DNA of 64,000 nt from Simplicillium sp. C3G150-2 (Eukaryota > Ascomycota > Sordariomycetes > Hypocreales > Cordycipitaceae), in assembly GCA_022702485.1 (NCBI GenBank), contig JAJIYY010000004.1:5456001-5520000 (forward strand), read 5' to 3'. The notes beneath the pieces were generated by a model. That model was given only the letters and a program-made list of their open reading frames with translations. It had not been told where the DNA came from and did no database searches. Below, piece after piece: positions 11,425-22,682 of this stretch. The translations under genes and the position numbers were made by a program. Within the stretch, counting starts at the first letter, position 1. The number at the start of each line of letters is the position of its first letter.

Positions 11425-12093
11425 TCAATTCCTCTTATCCTTGTTGAGCAGATAATACACCGGCAAGAATACCAAACTCAACACAACACAAATTATCGTA
11501 CTGACAACCTGCCACACGGTCCAGATAGCCGGTCCCAACCCAGGGCACAGGAATTGAATGCAATCGTTCATTTGATACAGATCCTCCTGACTCTCAATGA
11601 TGTATTTCTTGCCCACTGCTGATGATCGCGATCGCAGCTTTAGCACCGTCACCAGCTTGACTGGCGCTCTGTAGAATGGGACGAACCAGATGGCGAAGAC
11701 TTGGCGGATGGAGACGTACAGCAGTCCGCTCTTTTCATCAAAGGCTACAACAATAAGCTTCATTCTCGAAGCACACTCTGAAACATACCTGTTGAATCGA
11801 TAGAAATGTCAATCGTGGGACTGAGAATCTTGTACCATCGGTAAATGCCCAGCACCAGCCACGAGGAGCTCATATTCCTCGCCAGCGGCAAGAATCCCCT
11901 CGTGAATGGTGGCACATAGCAGTAGGGATGAATAAACGACGCATCTTCCACAAAGTACTCGTCCAGCGTAGATCGCAGCTCAGACGGCCCTCCAGTGGTG
12001 AGGCTCTTGATGACGCCCTCAATCTCACGGTCTACCAATTAAATCAGCATTGCACTTACCAACCTCATCATCACACGTACCTGGATATTCCAT
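11425..12093 (-). CDS. SigF-like NTF2-like domain protein
   Basis: Three exons (12093-12081, 12031-11789, 11744-11425; introns of 49 and 44 nt) give 191 aa. The first exon is only 13 nt (ATG GAA TAT CCA G). It is required because the long frame starts with a TTG. Joined, the start reads MEYPDREIEGVIK, which matches the fungal proteins annotated SigF-like NTF2-like as I know them. The pattern DEYF...DASFIHP...LGIYRWYKILSP...SIDSTAFDE...LYVSIRQVF..WFVPFYRAPVKL is characteristic. A hydrophobic C-terminal segment (about 160-182) suggests a tail-anchored membrane protein. Its role is unknown. It is divergent from the flavin monooxygenase, 237 nt apart, so they probably share a promoter. Confidence 0.82.
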
Positions 12094-12330
12094 TTTTTTT
12101 TAACACAGAAACTTGCAAAAGATGAAGAGTCGAAAATAAACAGGTCCGGCGCGGACGGTTATCTATCAACAACCTATGTGAATCAGTAAATCTTGTCCGT
12201 CATGGTGGAGCTCAGCCGTTGTAGCATGTGAAATTGACGTCACCATCGAATCATGCCATAAAAGTCGATTGCATCCATCTAGCTCTCACTTCTCCAATTC
12301 CATCATATCATTCTCAACGAGCGGTTAAAA
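12094..12330. promoter_or_regulatory. Shared promoter of the SigF-like and monooxygenase genes
   Basis: Only 237 nt separate the two divergent start codons, so both promoters must lie in or overlap this stretch. No TATA box or specific factor site is obvious. Confidence 0.5.
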
Positions 12331-13896
12331 ATGAGCTCTCAAACCTTGGTGGAAAATCCCCTCCTCCACCCGATACTGTTCCTCTACCAGGTCCTGCAGT
12401 TCATCATCTCGTGGACCTTCTCTCCCAGCCCGCCAAAGTCGGATGAAAAGCTTTCGAAGCCGCGCATTGCTGTAATTGGCGCCGGATTGACCGGTGTTAC
12501 TGCAGCTGCTCACTGTGCTGGCCATGGATTCGATGTAGTCATTTTCGAGAATGGCTCCGAAGAGCAAGTCGGCGGCATCTGGAGTGTAAGTCACTTCCTC
12601 TTCTCTCCGAAGCTTCACTAACACTGTCAGCGCGTCAACGACACTTCCGGTCTACAAATTCATTCATTAATGTACCGCTTCCACCCTTCCGTCCAATGGC
12701 AGCGCGGATATCCCGATCGTCACCAGATCGTCACCCAAATCCGCGAGCTCTGGAACCGCTACGGCCTCCAGAAACGCACTCGCTTCAACTTCAAAGTGCA
12801 CAAAACATATCTCGACGAACAACAGCGCTGGATCATCAATGACCCTTCCAACGGCCGCTTCGACGGCCTCATTGCCGCTGTTGGAACGTGCGGCGACCCC
12901 ATCATGCCCAAGTTCCAGGGTACCGAGAACTTCAGAGGTGAAATTTACCACTCCAGCGATTTGACGGGTAAAGATGCGAAAGATAAGAAAATCGCAATCA
13001 TTGGTGGTGGTGCATCTGCCGTCGAAGCATTAGAATTCGCTGCTGCTGCCGGCGCAGCCAAGACGTCCATCCTCTCGCGATCTGATAAATGGATCATCCC
13101 GCGCAATCTCTTCGTCGACTCCCTCCTCAGCATGAACATCTTCGGCCACGAAACTTTTCTGTCCTTCATCCCGGAATGGTTCCTCCGCACATTCTTCTAT
13201 CGCGATCTCGCTTATCTCTCTCCCTCCGACAAGGGCATCTTCATGGACACGCCCATGGTCAACTCGGATGTTATGGATAAACTCCGCGCAGGCAAAGCAG
13301 ACTGGGTCCGCGGCGACATCCTCCATTTCGAACCCAACGGCGTCGTCGTGAACCGTCGAGCACGCGGCGTTCCCAAGAACGGCCCTGGCCACGAAGAAGT
13401 AATCGAAGCAGATATTGTCGTTCTCGCAACCGGCTTCAAGCGACCATCCCTCTCATTCCTGCCTACCGAATGCTTCAAAGAGCCCTACAGCCCACCAGAC
13501 TGGTACCTGCAAACATTCCCACCGGCATATCACACCGTCTCCGCCATTAATTGCACTTACATCGCCGCCATCGGCACAGTCGGCAACTGGCATATTGGAA
13601 TCTACACCCGCATCCTGCTCATGTTCCTCGTGGACCCTCTTACGCGCCCGCGTCCTTACTGGATGAAGCGTTGGATCGACATGACCAAGTTCCTCAAGAT
13701 GGGTAGCCCTACTGGCGCATTCGACTTCTTCACTTACCTCGAGTTGGTATGGTGGTTTGTGTTCTGTGTGGCCATTAACCCCTTCCGCTGGAAATGGGCC
13801 ATCTTCGTCTTCTTTGGCGTTGGGATTAACTTCCCTAGGGCTGTCGTAGAACAAGAGGACAAGCTGCTTAACGGTGATCGTCCTCACAGGGACTAA
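12331..13896 (+). CDS. Flavin-dependent monooxygenase (FMO/BVMO-like), membrane-associated
   Basis: Two exons (12331-12585, 12631-13896; 45-nt phase-0 intron) give 506 aa. The FAD-binding GxGxxG is at 50-55 (GAGLTG), an FMO-type signature FRGEIYHSSD at about 187-196, the NADPH-binding GGGASA at 210-215 and the ATGF motif near 335. The N-terminus (10-30) is hydrophobic, and the last 45 residues hold one or two membrane segments (WWFVFCVAINPFRW and following). That suggests attachment to a membrane, unlike soluble bacterial FMOs. It should insert oxygen from O2 into a heteroatom or ketone using NADPH; the substrate is unknown. Co-location with the SigF-like gene suggests a joint pathway, but no biosynthetic core enzyme is nearby. 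Confidence 0.87.
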
Positions 13897-14110
13897 CTAA
13901 ATCTCAAAAGCCGTTTCGCAGTGAGTATCATGAGCAAAAGTTTAAATGGACAACAGCACGCAGGTCATCAGGTAGAAAATTAAAATATTGATATTACAAG
14001 TATGTATCTATGCTTGTACAATTCATGATTCGTCCCCATGCAGTTCTCGGTTGCAAACGCCGTATCTTCCTTTAAATCACAACATGTGCTCTTCATATCT
14101 CCGTCGCAGG

Positions 14111-16395
14111 TCAAACATCCTCAGTCGCCACTGCCTCATATCCACCCCGAGTCCTCATGCCGTTGATGCGCATCAATGTAGGACTCTCATACATGGAGGT
14201 GTAGTCGACATTGGCTCCCCCCAGAATGGCGCTGCCGTTGTCTCGTTGAGAGAACACAGGAGCCGGATCGCACCAGAAGTCCTTGCAGTTGAGAATGCAT
14301 CCTCGGCTGTACGGGTTCTTCGAGCGTTTGTTCTTGCCGGTGGCGGCGCCGCGGCCTGCAATTGTCTCGATAAAGGGGTCAACACCCAGCAATCTACCCC
14401 ATTGGCGCAGTGTGCCGCCCTTTTGTTTCGTCACAGCAGCACTGGCTGGTGCAGCTCCAGTGGGTGGCGCAACCGTTGCGTGGTTGGGGTCAAGAGGTGT
14501 GCCAGTAGAAGAAAATGCAGTTGCGGCGTTGCCTGTGCCAGTGTTGATGCCCATCATGTTTTCATAAGTCGTCATGGCGCGCGAAACTTGGATAAGTTGA
14601 GTGGCGATGAGCATGACAACCCAGATGAGCTGCAGAGTAATCCAAATTGCAAGAAGGAAAGTGTATCCGTCAGCATTGATCAGTTTGCAGATGCCAGGAC
14701 CCAACAAGTTGCAGGTCTCGGATGCGTCTTTGGAGACAGAAGAAAGGTATTGGTACAGCAGCCAATCGTAGAACAAAATGCCAAAGATGAGGTTGACAAG
14801 ATACAGCACGAAGTGGCGGTGGTTGTTGACACCGACACAGTTGTAGACCCAAGGGCAATGGTGATCGTGCTTGGCTACGCATCGCTGGCATCGGCGGCAG
14901 TGCTTGCTGCGAAGTGGTGTACGGATCATACAAGTGGTGCAAAAGTTGGACTCGTCGTATTTCCAGTCCTTGAGCAAATCGTCAATCACGGCGCGCTGCT
15001 CTGCGATGCCGTTGAGCTTGGGCACAAATCCGGGGTCGTAACGCATGGCGGCTATGTAGAAGAAGGTGGTAAAGGTGAACAATGCGCCGAATATCAAGTT
15101 AACAAAGAAATGGCTGTTGTCCTGTTTGAGTATCGTGTAAGGCGCAATGGTAGTAATCCAGTTGACGCCAACGAGGAACAATGAGGCAGAGAAGATACCA
15201 GGAAGCCAGGGCTGCATTTGTTAGCACATGCAATACCTATAAGAGTAGATGGGAGGGCATACCGTCTTATGGAAATGTCGCATATCGGAAGGAGCATACT
15301 CCAGAACTTGTTTGGCACACCAAATAATGCCATATGCAGTCCCTAACGCCAATGGAATACCCAAGAATACTGGTGTGTGTGATAGTACAGTCAACAGGGC
15401 CCAAACCAGGAGGAATGGCCACAGGAAGAGGAAACGTGTGGTAAAGGCGCGCTTGTCTTTGAGAAAATAGCTGGCACCAGGCCATGGCGGCGTCGCAGGG
15501 TGTCCATCCTCGTCGAAACCGCACTCCTTGAGAGCTCTGCGCCATGCTGGTTCAGTGTTGAGCTCGTTGGCAGTAACAGCAGGCGTCTTGCCAGTCTCAG
15601 TCTTTGCAAAACGATCGGCGCCATATTCAACCATCTTCAAAATGCAGCCCGGATTTCCTTTCACCAGGGCCCAATGCAAAGCAGTAAAGCCTTGCTCGTC
15701 GGTAGCATGCACGCTTGCGCCCCACCGGAGGAAAGCGTCGACGCAGTGAGGGAAGCCCTTGTAGGCTGCCCACATGAGCGAAGTGTGGCCGTAGCTGTCA
15801 AGCACATCGACGGGGATGCCCTGGTGCAGCAGCAGAAGAATCAACAAAACGTTTCCGTTAAATGTGGAGATGTGAAGAGTGTTGTAGCCTTGCGCATCGG
15901 TCGCGAGAGGGTCGGCGCCATGTTGAAGCAAAAGGTTAACGGTATAGTAGTGGGAGCGTTGAGCGGCCCATTGCAATGGCGTGGCTATTGATTCGCCCCC
16001 TTTCTTGTTGATCTCGGCGCCGTGTTCGATGAGGAACTTGCACATCGCATACTGGTTGTTAATTGCTGCCCACTGGTAACTGTTAGTAGGGTTGATTCAC
16101 TCGAATTTCGCAGGATCGGAATACGCACGTGAAGAGGCGTAATGCCTTCGTCGTCAGTATAGGTAGCATCGTAGTCGCCCGTCTCAAAAAGCTTCTCCAT
16201 GCCCGAGGTGTCGCCTACTCTGGCAAGCTGCATAATGTCATCTTCTTGTGGCTGCGGCTGAGGCGACGCCGAGGCATCCGCTTGTACGCTTCCCATCTCC
16301 ATGGTGTCGTTGAGTTTTGGCTCGGCAGCAGTGGACTTGGTAGGAATGTTAAAAGGGACAGCAGCTGAGCCGCTGATGTTGGAAGAATTGACCAT
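14111..16395 (-). CDS. AKR1: Ankyrin-repeat DHHC palmitoyltransferase AKR1
   Basis: Three exons (16395-16129, 16072-15263, 15211-14111; introns of 56 and 51 nt, both phase 0) give 725 aa. An acidic, low-complexity N-terminus is followed by ankyrin repeats from about 60 to 290 (TPLHWAA, NTLHIST, SLMWAAYKG, TALHWAL). Then come hydrophobic segments and the cysteine-rich domain, with the DHHC tetrad at about 475-478 (KHDHHCPWVYNCVG), and two further membrane segments after it. This order is diagnostic of AKR1/HIP14-type palmitoyltransferases, which sit in Golgi or endosomal membranes and attach palmitate to cysteines of proteins such as casein kinase and trafficking factors. The splice joining PLH-WAA completes an ankyrin helix, which supports the model. 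The opposite strand of the last exon is open for 398 codons, which is a shadow. Confidence 0.94.
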
Positions 16396-17001
16396 GCAAC
16401 TTTGACAGGGCCGTCAGGGGTGCTGCCTTTCTAGGATTCGAAGAACCCTTGAAAGCTGAAAAAAAGGGTCTTTATCGCATGCGACGACGAGAAAAGTCGA
16501 GCTTCGGCTAAGGCGTTGAGCTTTGGGGGATGGCGGGAGTCGAGCCTCTGTGTTGATCCCTTGCCCAGCAGCGCACAATAAAAAATAATGAATGAAAAAG
16601 AATACACGACACGGACGTTCACGTATCGCTATCGCGAATTGTCATGAATGGAGAAATGAAAAAAAGAGCTGGAAATTAAAATAGCGATGATGATGCCGAG
16701 CGAGGCTCAGCGATGCTGTGCCATAAGGGGCTTAGGCTAAAAGAGCGCCAGTCCAGCTGAGCCACGATTAATAGGGGCGACGGGCGAGTGGCTTGCTGTG
16801 GCTGCTACTGAGTGAGTGCAGCTGTGGCTTGACTTTTTTTGCGAGACCCAAACGGGCCAGCTCTTCAACAAGTCACCCCACTAGCCTTACAGCGCCTTAC
16901 TTGACTCGCCTCCAATCACTCTCCTGTGTCTCCAACAAAGCTCCTTGCCGTGCTGTATTTTAGGATCTTGCAATTACAGCACGCAAGCTTCGTTACCCAA
17001 A
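16396..17001. other. Intergenic, divergent promoter of AKR1 and SRP102
   Basis: About 600 nt with no supported coding region. AG-rich and CT-rich tracts flank both starts. No specific motif is called. Confidence 0.5.
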
Positions 17002-17862
17002 ATGGCGACCGTCCAAGAGGCCCTCACCTTCCTCATGACGCCTTCACCGGCTGTCATCGCCATCGGCCTGCTCATCCTCCTCGGCGCCCCGGTACTCCTT
17101 CACATCATCCTCTCCTCGTCGACCAGCTACATCGTACCCCCGACTGTCATGCTCATGGGCCCCGACAATGCAGGCAAGACGGCTCTCCTCACTCTGTTCG
17201 AGCGCGGCACCACCCCTTCCGGCACGCACACCTCTCAATCGAGCCAATCCGTCGAGCTCAACGCCTCGACCGACTCCGACTCGTGCAAGTCTTTCCGAAA
17301 CCACGAAGACGCCACTGGAACACATACCAAATTCATTCTTATTGACACTCCCGGCCACGGCAAGCTGCGTAATGTCGCCATGGGCAAGATCACCCGCGCT
17401 GAGAGATTGACGGCTGTGGTGTTCATGGTTGATGCTGCAGCGCTAGGCGAGCAGGATACCCTTGCGCCCACGGCTGCCTACCTTTACGACTTGTTGCTGT
17501 TCTTGCAAAAGAAGGCAAACTCCAAAGGCAAGGACAAGGCTTCAGTACCTGTTCTGGTCGCCGCAAACAAGATGGATCTCTTCACAGCCCTTCCTGCCAG
17601 CAAGATCAAGACATACCTCGAGACGGAAATCACCAGGATTCGTTCATCACGAAGCAAGGGTCTATTGGACTCTGGCGTGGGCATTGACGACATTGGCTCC
17701 GAAGAGCAAGATGGCTGGCTGGGAGAGTATGGCTCTGAGAAGTTCTCCTTCCAGCAGCTGCAGGAGTTTGACATTGACGTCGAGGTCATTGGCGGTAGCG
17801 TCATGGCAGAGCAGTCAGATGTAGACAAGTGGTGGTGGTGGATTGCACAGAGGGTGGTATAA
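17002..17862 (+). CDS. SRP102: Signal recognition particle receptor subunit beta
   Basis: A single exon of 286 aa. The ATG at 17002 (CAAAATGGCG) is preferred over an upstream in-frame non-conserved start at 16945. One membrane anchor spans about 17-38. A Ras-like GTPase domain follows: P-loop GPDNAGKT at 53-60, G3 DTPGHGK near 115 and G4 NKMD near 193. The protein ends KWWWWIAQRVV. The family anchors the SRP receptor alpha subunit to the ER membrane and regulates docking of ribosome-nascent chain complexes. The insertion between G1 and G3 (Ser/Thr-rich, about 68-105) is typical of fungal members. The divergent neighbour is AKR1 and the convergent one is cystathionine beta-synthase, all housekeeping. 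Confidence 0.92.
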   Translation: MATVQEALTFLMTPSPAVIAIGLLILLGAPVLLHIILSSSTSYIVPPTVMLMGPDNAGKTALLTLFERGTTPSGTHTSQSSQSVELNASTDSDSCKSFRNHEDATGTHTKFILIDTPGHGKLRNVAMGKITRAERLTAVVFMVDAAALGEQDTLAPTAAYLYDLLLFLQKKANSKGKDKASVPVLVAANKMDLFTALPASKIKTYLETEITRIRSSRSKGLLDSGVGIDDIGSEEQDGWLGEYGSEKFSFQQLQEFDIDVEVIGGSVMAEQSDVDKWWWWIAQRVV

Positions 17863-18208
17863 TGTGCTATAATATATTGCTCATTCCTCGGCGTTCATCG
17901 TTAGTACCTGTACAGCATATAATTCGAATACCTTTTTTTGTTTTTCTCATCACGCATCATTCACGCCTTCAATTCGCTTTTTGGGGTAGTAAACACAAAG
18001 TATGGCTTTGTTATTATGTAACGCTCTGCTCTAATCACGATGATCTAAAACCAGATATAGATGTTGAGTCTATCTTTTTTCGTCCCATGTTAAAAGAAAT
18101 GGTTCCTCTCCTTTTTGCCTTAACCTCGAACGCCAAACCAAGCAAAAACTGAAACGTATCAAATCATTCATATTCCATTCCACATTACTTCTTCAACCAA
18201 ACAACTCC
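17863..18208. other. Intergenic between convergent genes
   Basis: AT-rich 3' flanks of SRP102 (+) and cystathionine beta-synthase (-). No gene is seen. Confidence 0.5.
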
Positions 18209-19811
18209 TTAGATCTTCTTGTTGACCATCCAGGTGAGGAGGTCGACCTTGGTGACGACCGCGACGGGCTTGGACAGAGTCTTGGAGTCGGGGGACTTCT
18301 CAGTGACGACGGCAGCACTGTTCCACTCAAAGAACTTGCTGAGGTACGACAGAGAGGTGTCCATGGTGATTTCGACAAACTTGCGCTTGCTGCCAGCAGC
18401 TTCACCAGTGGCAACTGTTTGACGAGGGTCGGTAACAATCTCATCGAGACGGCCAAAGTCGAACATGACATCCTTGACCTGGCTCTGTGCGGTGGCACGA
18501 CCACGGGAGATGTAACTCAAAAGGTTACCAAGAGTAACGACACCGACAAGCTTGCTGCCAGCGGAGAGGACAGGAAGCTGATCGAAGCCCTTGTCACGCA
18601 TAGTCTCGATAGCCTCAGAGCAAGTAGACTCGGCGGAGACGGAGGTGACGGGCTTGAGGCGCAGAGAGGCGATGGTGGCGCCCTCGTAAGGGTCGGCAGG
18701 CTTGGTCTCGCCGTTGCTGGTGACGACCGTCTCGACTCCGTTGACAGGGAGCAAGTTGTTGGCAGCCAACCAGTCGTCGTCGGCAAACTTGGATAGGTAA
18801 CTACGGATGGAGTCGGGGAGGATGACAACGACAACGTCGCCCTTCTTCAGGCCAAGGTCCTTGACGGCCAGCACCATGGCAGCCATGGCAGAACCAGAGC
18901 TACCACCAACCAAGAGACCCTCCTCGGAGATCAAACGACGAGCAAGGTGGAAAGATTGTTCATCATCGGTCTTGTACCACTTGTCAACAATCTCGCGGTC
19001 GAGCACATCGGGAATGAAGTCATAACCAATACCCTCAACCTTGTACGGCTGGTTGAGGCGCTCCTCGTTGAGGGCCTCGGGTAAGGCCAAGATACTGCCG
19101 TGGGGATCTGCAGCAACGACCTTGATGTCCTTGTTGTGCTTCTTCAAGCCGCGAGCCAGACCAGTGATGGTACCACCAGTACCAGCACCAGCGACGACAG
19201 CGTTAATCTGGCCGCCGGTCTGCTCCCAGATCTCCTCAGCGGTACCGAGCTCGTGGGCAAGCGGGTTGTCGAGGTTGCCGTATTGATCGAGGATGTGGGC
19301 GTTGGGGATTTCCTTTTCGAGGCGACGGGCCACACCAATGTGGGATTCGGGAGCATCCCAGGCGGCCTGGGTCGGGGTTCGAATGATGGTGGCGCCGAGG
19401 GCACGGAGGACCGAGACTTTTTCGGCGGACATCTTCTCGGGCATAGTGATGATGGTCTTGTAGCCCTTGATGGCACCGACGAGAGCCAAACCGATACCAC
19501 TGCAAGTATATTAGCAAGACGACGTGTAGTTTGGGATTGGAGTCGAAAACCTACGTGTTTCCACTGGTGGGCTCAATGAGGGTGTCTCCAGGCTTAATGC
19601 GGCCACTCTTCTCAGCCTCCTCGACCATGCGAAGAGCAATTCGGTCCTTGACACTGCCACCGGCGTTGAAGAGCTCAGTCTTTGCGTAGACCTCGCATTC
19701 GATGCCAAGAGACTGAGGGATCTTGTTGAGGCGAACAAGAGGGGTGTTGCCAATAAGCTCGGTGGCGGAGAGGACAGTCGCCGGGCGACGACCGACGTGA
19801 GGGACGGACAT
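18209..19811 (-). CDS. CYS4: Cystathionine beta-synthase
   Basis: Two exons (19811-19555, 19499-18209; 55-nt phase-2 intron) give 515 aa. The PLP lysine is at about 55 (GGSVKDR). The substrate loop TSGNTG at the splice junction and the phosphate-binding GAGTGGT loop are intact, as is the SSGS motif near 265. Two CBS domains (about 370-500) follow the catalytic part, as in yeast Cys4. There is no N-terminal heme-binding segment, as in other fungi. The enzyme condenses serine and homocysteine to cystathionine in cytosolic transsulfuration. Length, domain order and all active-site motifs agree with a functional enzyme. Confidence 0.95.
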
Positions 19812-20975
19812 GATTGTAGTGGATATGAATGACGATATGAGCAATTTGTTTATGAGAAGGAGAAGAAGAGAAGAAGAAGAACAGCGGTTGTAGAGGTCAG
19901 AGAGTAAGAAAGAAAAATGAATGGTGGTTGCGTCGCAGGTCGCCGAAAGCGTTTATTAGCTAGAGCATGTCGCAGGTAAAAATTTAGGTGCATTGGCCGC
20001 TGGAGCCACTATAAACTGGCCGCTACTGGCCATCGTGGCCGCTGTCAGAAAAAAAAAAGTTGAAAATTACCCCGCGGCTGCACCGAAGGTATCCGCGAGG
20101 GGCCGTTTCTGTGAGGCAGTTTCCGTGGCTTAGTCAGGAAGGGATTGGCGTAATTAATTTTGGATTTATGACGAGAATTAATTTGATTGTCCCCTTTAAT
20201 TTTCCAGTTAATTCTCGATTTAATTCCGTCCGTTTGGAACCAAACCACCACCACTTCAACCCTTACGATCATCTTCACGCTGCATCACCACCCACAAACG
20301 GATGCATCACCGACATACAATAAATCAATCATCCACTTTACCAGCACGTCATATTACCCAATAGATATCCTCTTTTCACTCTCTATCCTTCTCGAATGCA
20401 CCACCCCCGTCCCCTATCGTCCACTACCGGCAATGCTACTCTCGAGGGTCTTCCCTGCATACGGAGTACTGTCGTATGACTTGCGGCAAATCACCTAATT
20501 GACACGCCGGATTGCAACGCCAATGCTCAACCCCTCCCCCCCGGCCAAGTTCTAATTTCGACAACAGACCTTCGACTCGTTTCCCCGCACGCACTGCCTG
20601 CGTGCACTTCGTTTAAGGTGCACCTGTGTTCTGGGCTCCCTGCACCCTGGTCTAGCTTAACTTAAGCTTGAATACCAAGTGGCGCTCGCCCAGACGCCAA
20701 CCCCAACCGACCTGCCCTTTTCGACGCTTGTCCTGCTCCGGCCCTTCGATTTACTTGCCATTGTAGGAAAATGTGCCCAGAAGCTCAATAGTCCGCCTGC
20801 CTTTTACTTCCAATTGTTTCACGGTGAAAATGAAATGCCCCGTTCGTCTAGGCCTTGGCCGACGCATAAATACGACGACGTTGCGCAACGCTTTCCGGCT
20901 GTTCTTGTGTTCTGCTGAATCGTTCATTGTTTGCCCTTTCTTCATTGGCATTCCGCCTTTTGCATTGCTCTGATC
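19812..20975. other. Intergenic, divergent promoter of cystathionine beta-synthase and aminopeptidase
   Basis: About 1.16 kb with no supported coding region. Purine-rich tracts (19855-19920) precede the minus-strand gene, and a long CT-rich leader precedes the plus-strand gene. Short GTACGGAGTACT-like elements occur near 20460. Confidence 0.5.
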
Positions 20976-22609
20976 ATGAAGTTCTCCAACATCGTAACCG
21001 CCGCCTTCGTTGCTGGTGCCCTCGGCAATGAGGCTCTTACCCCAGACAAGGTTGAAGCCGACATCACCCAGGCAGAGTATGTATAAGCCTGCAGCAAGCT
21101 GTGCACCCTTGAAAGCGATCCTGTGACTAATCTCTCAAGACTCCAAAATATCCTTTGGAACTTCCAAAAGATTGCTCGTGATAATGGAGGCAACAGAGCC
21201 TTTGGCTACCCTGGCTTCAACGCTTCGCTAGACTTCGTCCTCGAGCGCGCCGTCAAGCGCTTTGGAAAGCACTACGACACCTACGTACAAAAGTTCACTC
21301 ACTTGTTTGAGAGCACTCGCAAGATCTCACTCACTGGACCCAACGGCGAAAACGTATACACTGTTCCCTTCAAATACAATGCCGCCACCCCTGTGCCCGA
21401 TGGCATCACCGGTGAACTCATCAATACTCCTGTCGACGATACGCGCGGCTCTGGCTGCTTTGCCGACCAATGGGAGGGCATCGATGCCACCGGTAAGATT
21501 GCGCTTGTCAAGCGCGGTGTTTGCGCAATTGCCGATAAGCTCAAGCTCGCCAGAACTCATGGTGCAATTGGAGTTGTCTTGTATAACCAAGTCCCCGGCG
21601 ACATTACTCTCGCTACTCTCGGTGCTGAGAGCATTGGACAAATTGTCCCTGTCACTCCTGTCAAAGACGAAGTAGGAGCCGACTACGTCAAGAGACTCAC
21701 TGCTGGTGAGAAGCTCACCGTCACCCTTTTGGTTGACTCCATCACTGAGGACCGCGATTCGTGGAACATCATCAGCGAGACCAAGGAGGGCGACCCTAAC
21801 TCGGTTGTCATGGTCGGTGCTCACCTTGACTCTGTCCCTGCTGGACCTGGCGTCAACGATGATGGATCTGGAAGCGCATTTCTTCTGACTCTTATGGAAT
21901 CTCTCAAGAAGTATAAGGGCTACAAGAACAAGGTCCGGTTTGCTTGGTGGGGTGCCGAGGAGTAAGTCATTTCGTCATCTTGTCAAACCCTCCTACTAAT
22001 TCCGTTCTAGGAGCGGCCTGGTTGGCTCTCTCTACTACGGCAAGCAGCTGTCAGAGGAAGAAGCCGACAGAATCAAGTTCTACTTCAACTACGACATGAT
22101 TGCTTCTCCCAACCCTTACTACGCCGTCTACGCCAACAACGAGGGCCACAAGGTCGGCGCCAAGATCCTCTTCGACTACCTCCAGTCTAAGGGCAAGCCT
22201 GCCGCTTATGCGTAAGTTTGCTGAATATCACAATCTCTGGCCCTTTCTAATTTGGTATAGCAAATTCGGAACCTCTTCAGATTACGTCGCTTTCCTCAAC
22301 CTTGGCATCCAGTCTTCCGGTCTCTTCACGGGTGCCGGGGGCCCCTCTGCGGATGGCAAGCCCGCCGACCCCAACTACCACACAGCCAAAGATGACTTGA
22401 AGAACATCCATTGGGATGCCTTTATTACTAATGCGAAGGCTGCCGGTCGCGCTGCTGCTCAATTTGCCCTCAGCCTGGACGGCGTTCCTCCTCGCCAAAA
22501 GACCAGCCCTAACCCTCGCAGTCGACGTGCCATCTTCCAATCCTGGGCTGAGACCGCCTACGTTGTGGAGAAGTCTCACAGCTGCAGTGGCGAAGACAAC
22601 ATCTATTAA
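20976..22609 (+). CDS. M28-family aminopeptidase with PA domain (aminopeptidase Y / Lap2 type), second paralogue
   Basis: Four exons (20976-21076, 21140-21961, 22011-22211, 22261-22609) give 490 aa, with introns of 63, 49 and 49 nt. A signal peptide (about 1-17) precedes a short propeptide. The PA domain (about 125-215) contains the KIALVKRGVC motif. M28 ligands are complete: His ~262 (GAHLDSV), Asp ~274 (NDDGSG), the Glu pair (WWGAEES) formed across intron 2, Asp (NYDMIASP) and His (NYHTAKDDLKN). The protein ends with a short Ser/Cys tail. It is the better match to vacuolar or secreted aminopeptidase Y. Its 3' end is only 73 nt from the convergent chitin-synthase gene. Compared with the 1961-3535 paralogue it has two extra introns. 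Confidence 0.9.
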
Positions 22610-22682
22610 AGTAACATGAAATTATTAATACGCTCTATCAGTCTGGTATGGCTATGGGTTATTTTCTTAAAGAATAAAAAGT

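Noticed and set aside
13988..15184. Plus-strand open frame of 398 codons opposite AKR1
   Set aside because: It is antisense to the conserved DHHC exon, begins at a non-conserved codon and has no motif; it follows from codon bias on the other strand.
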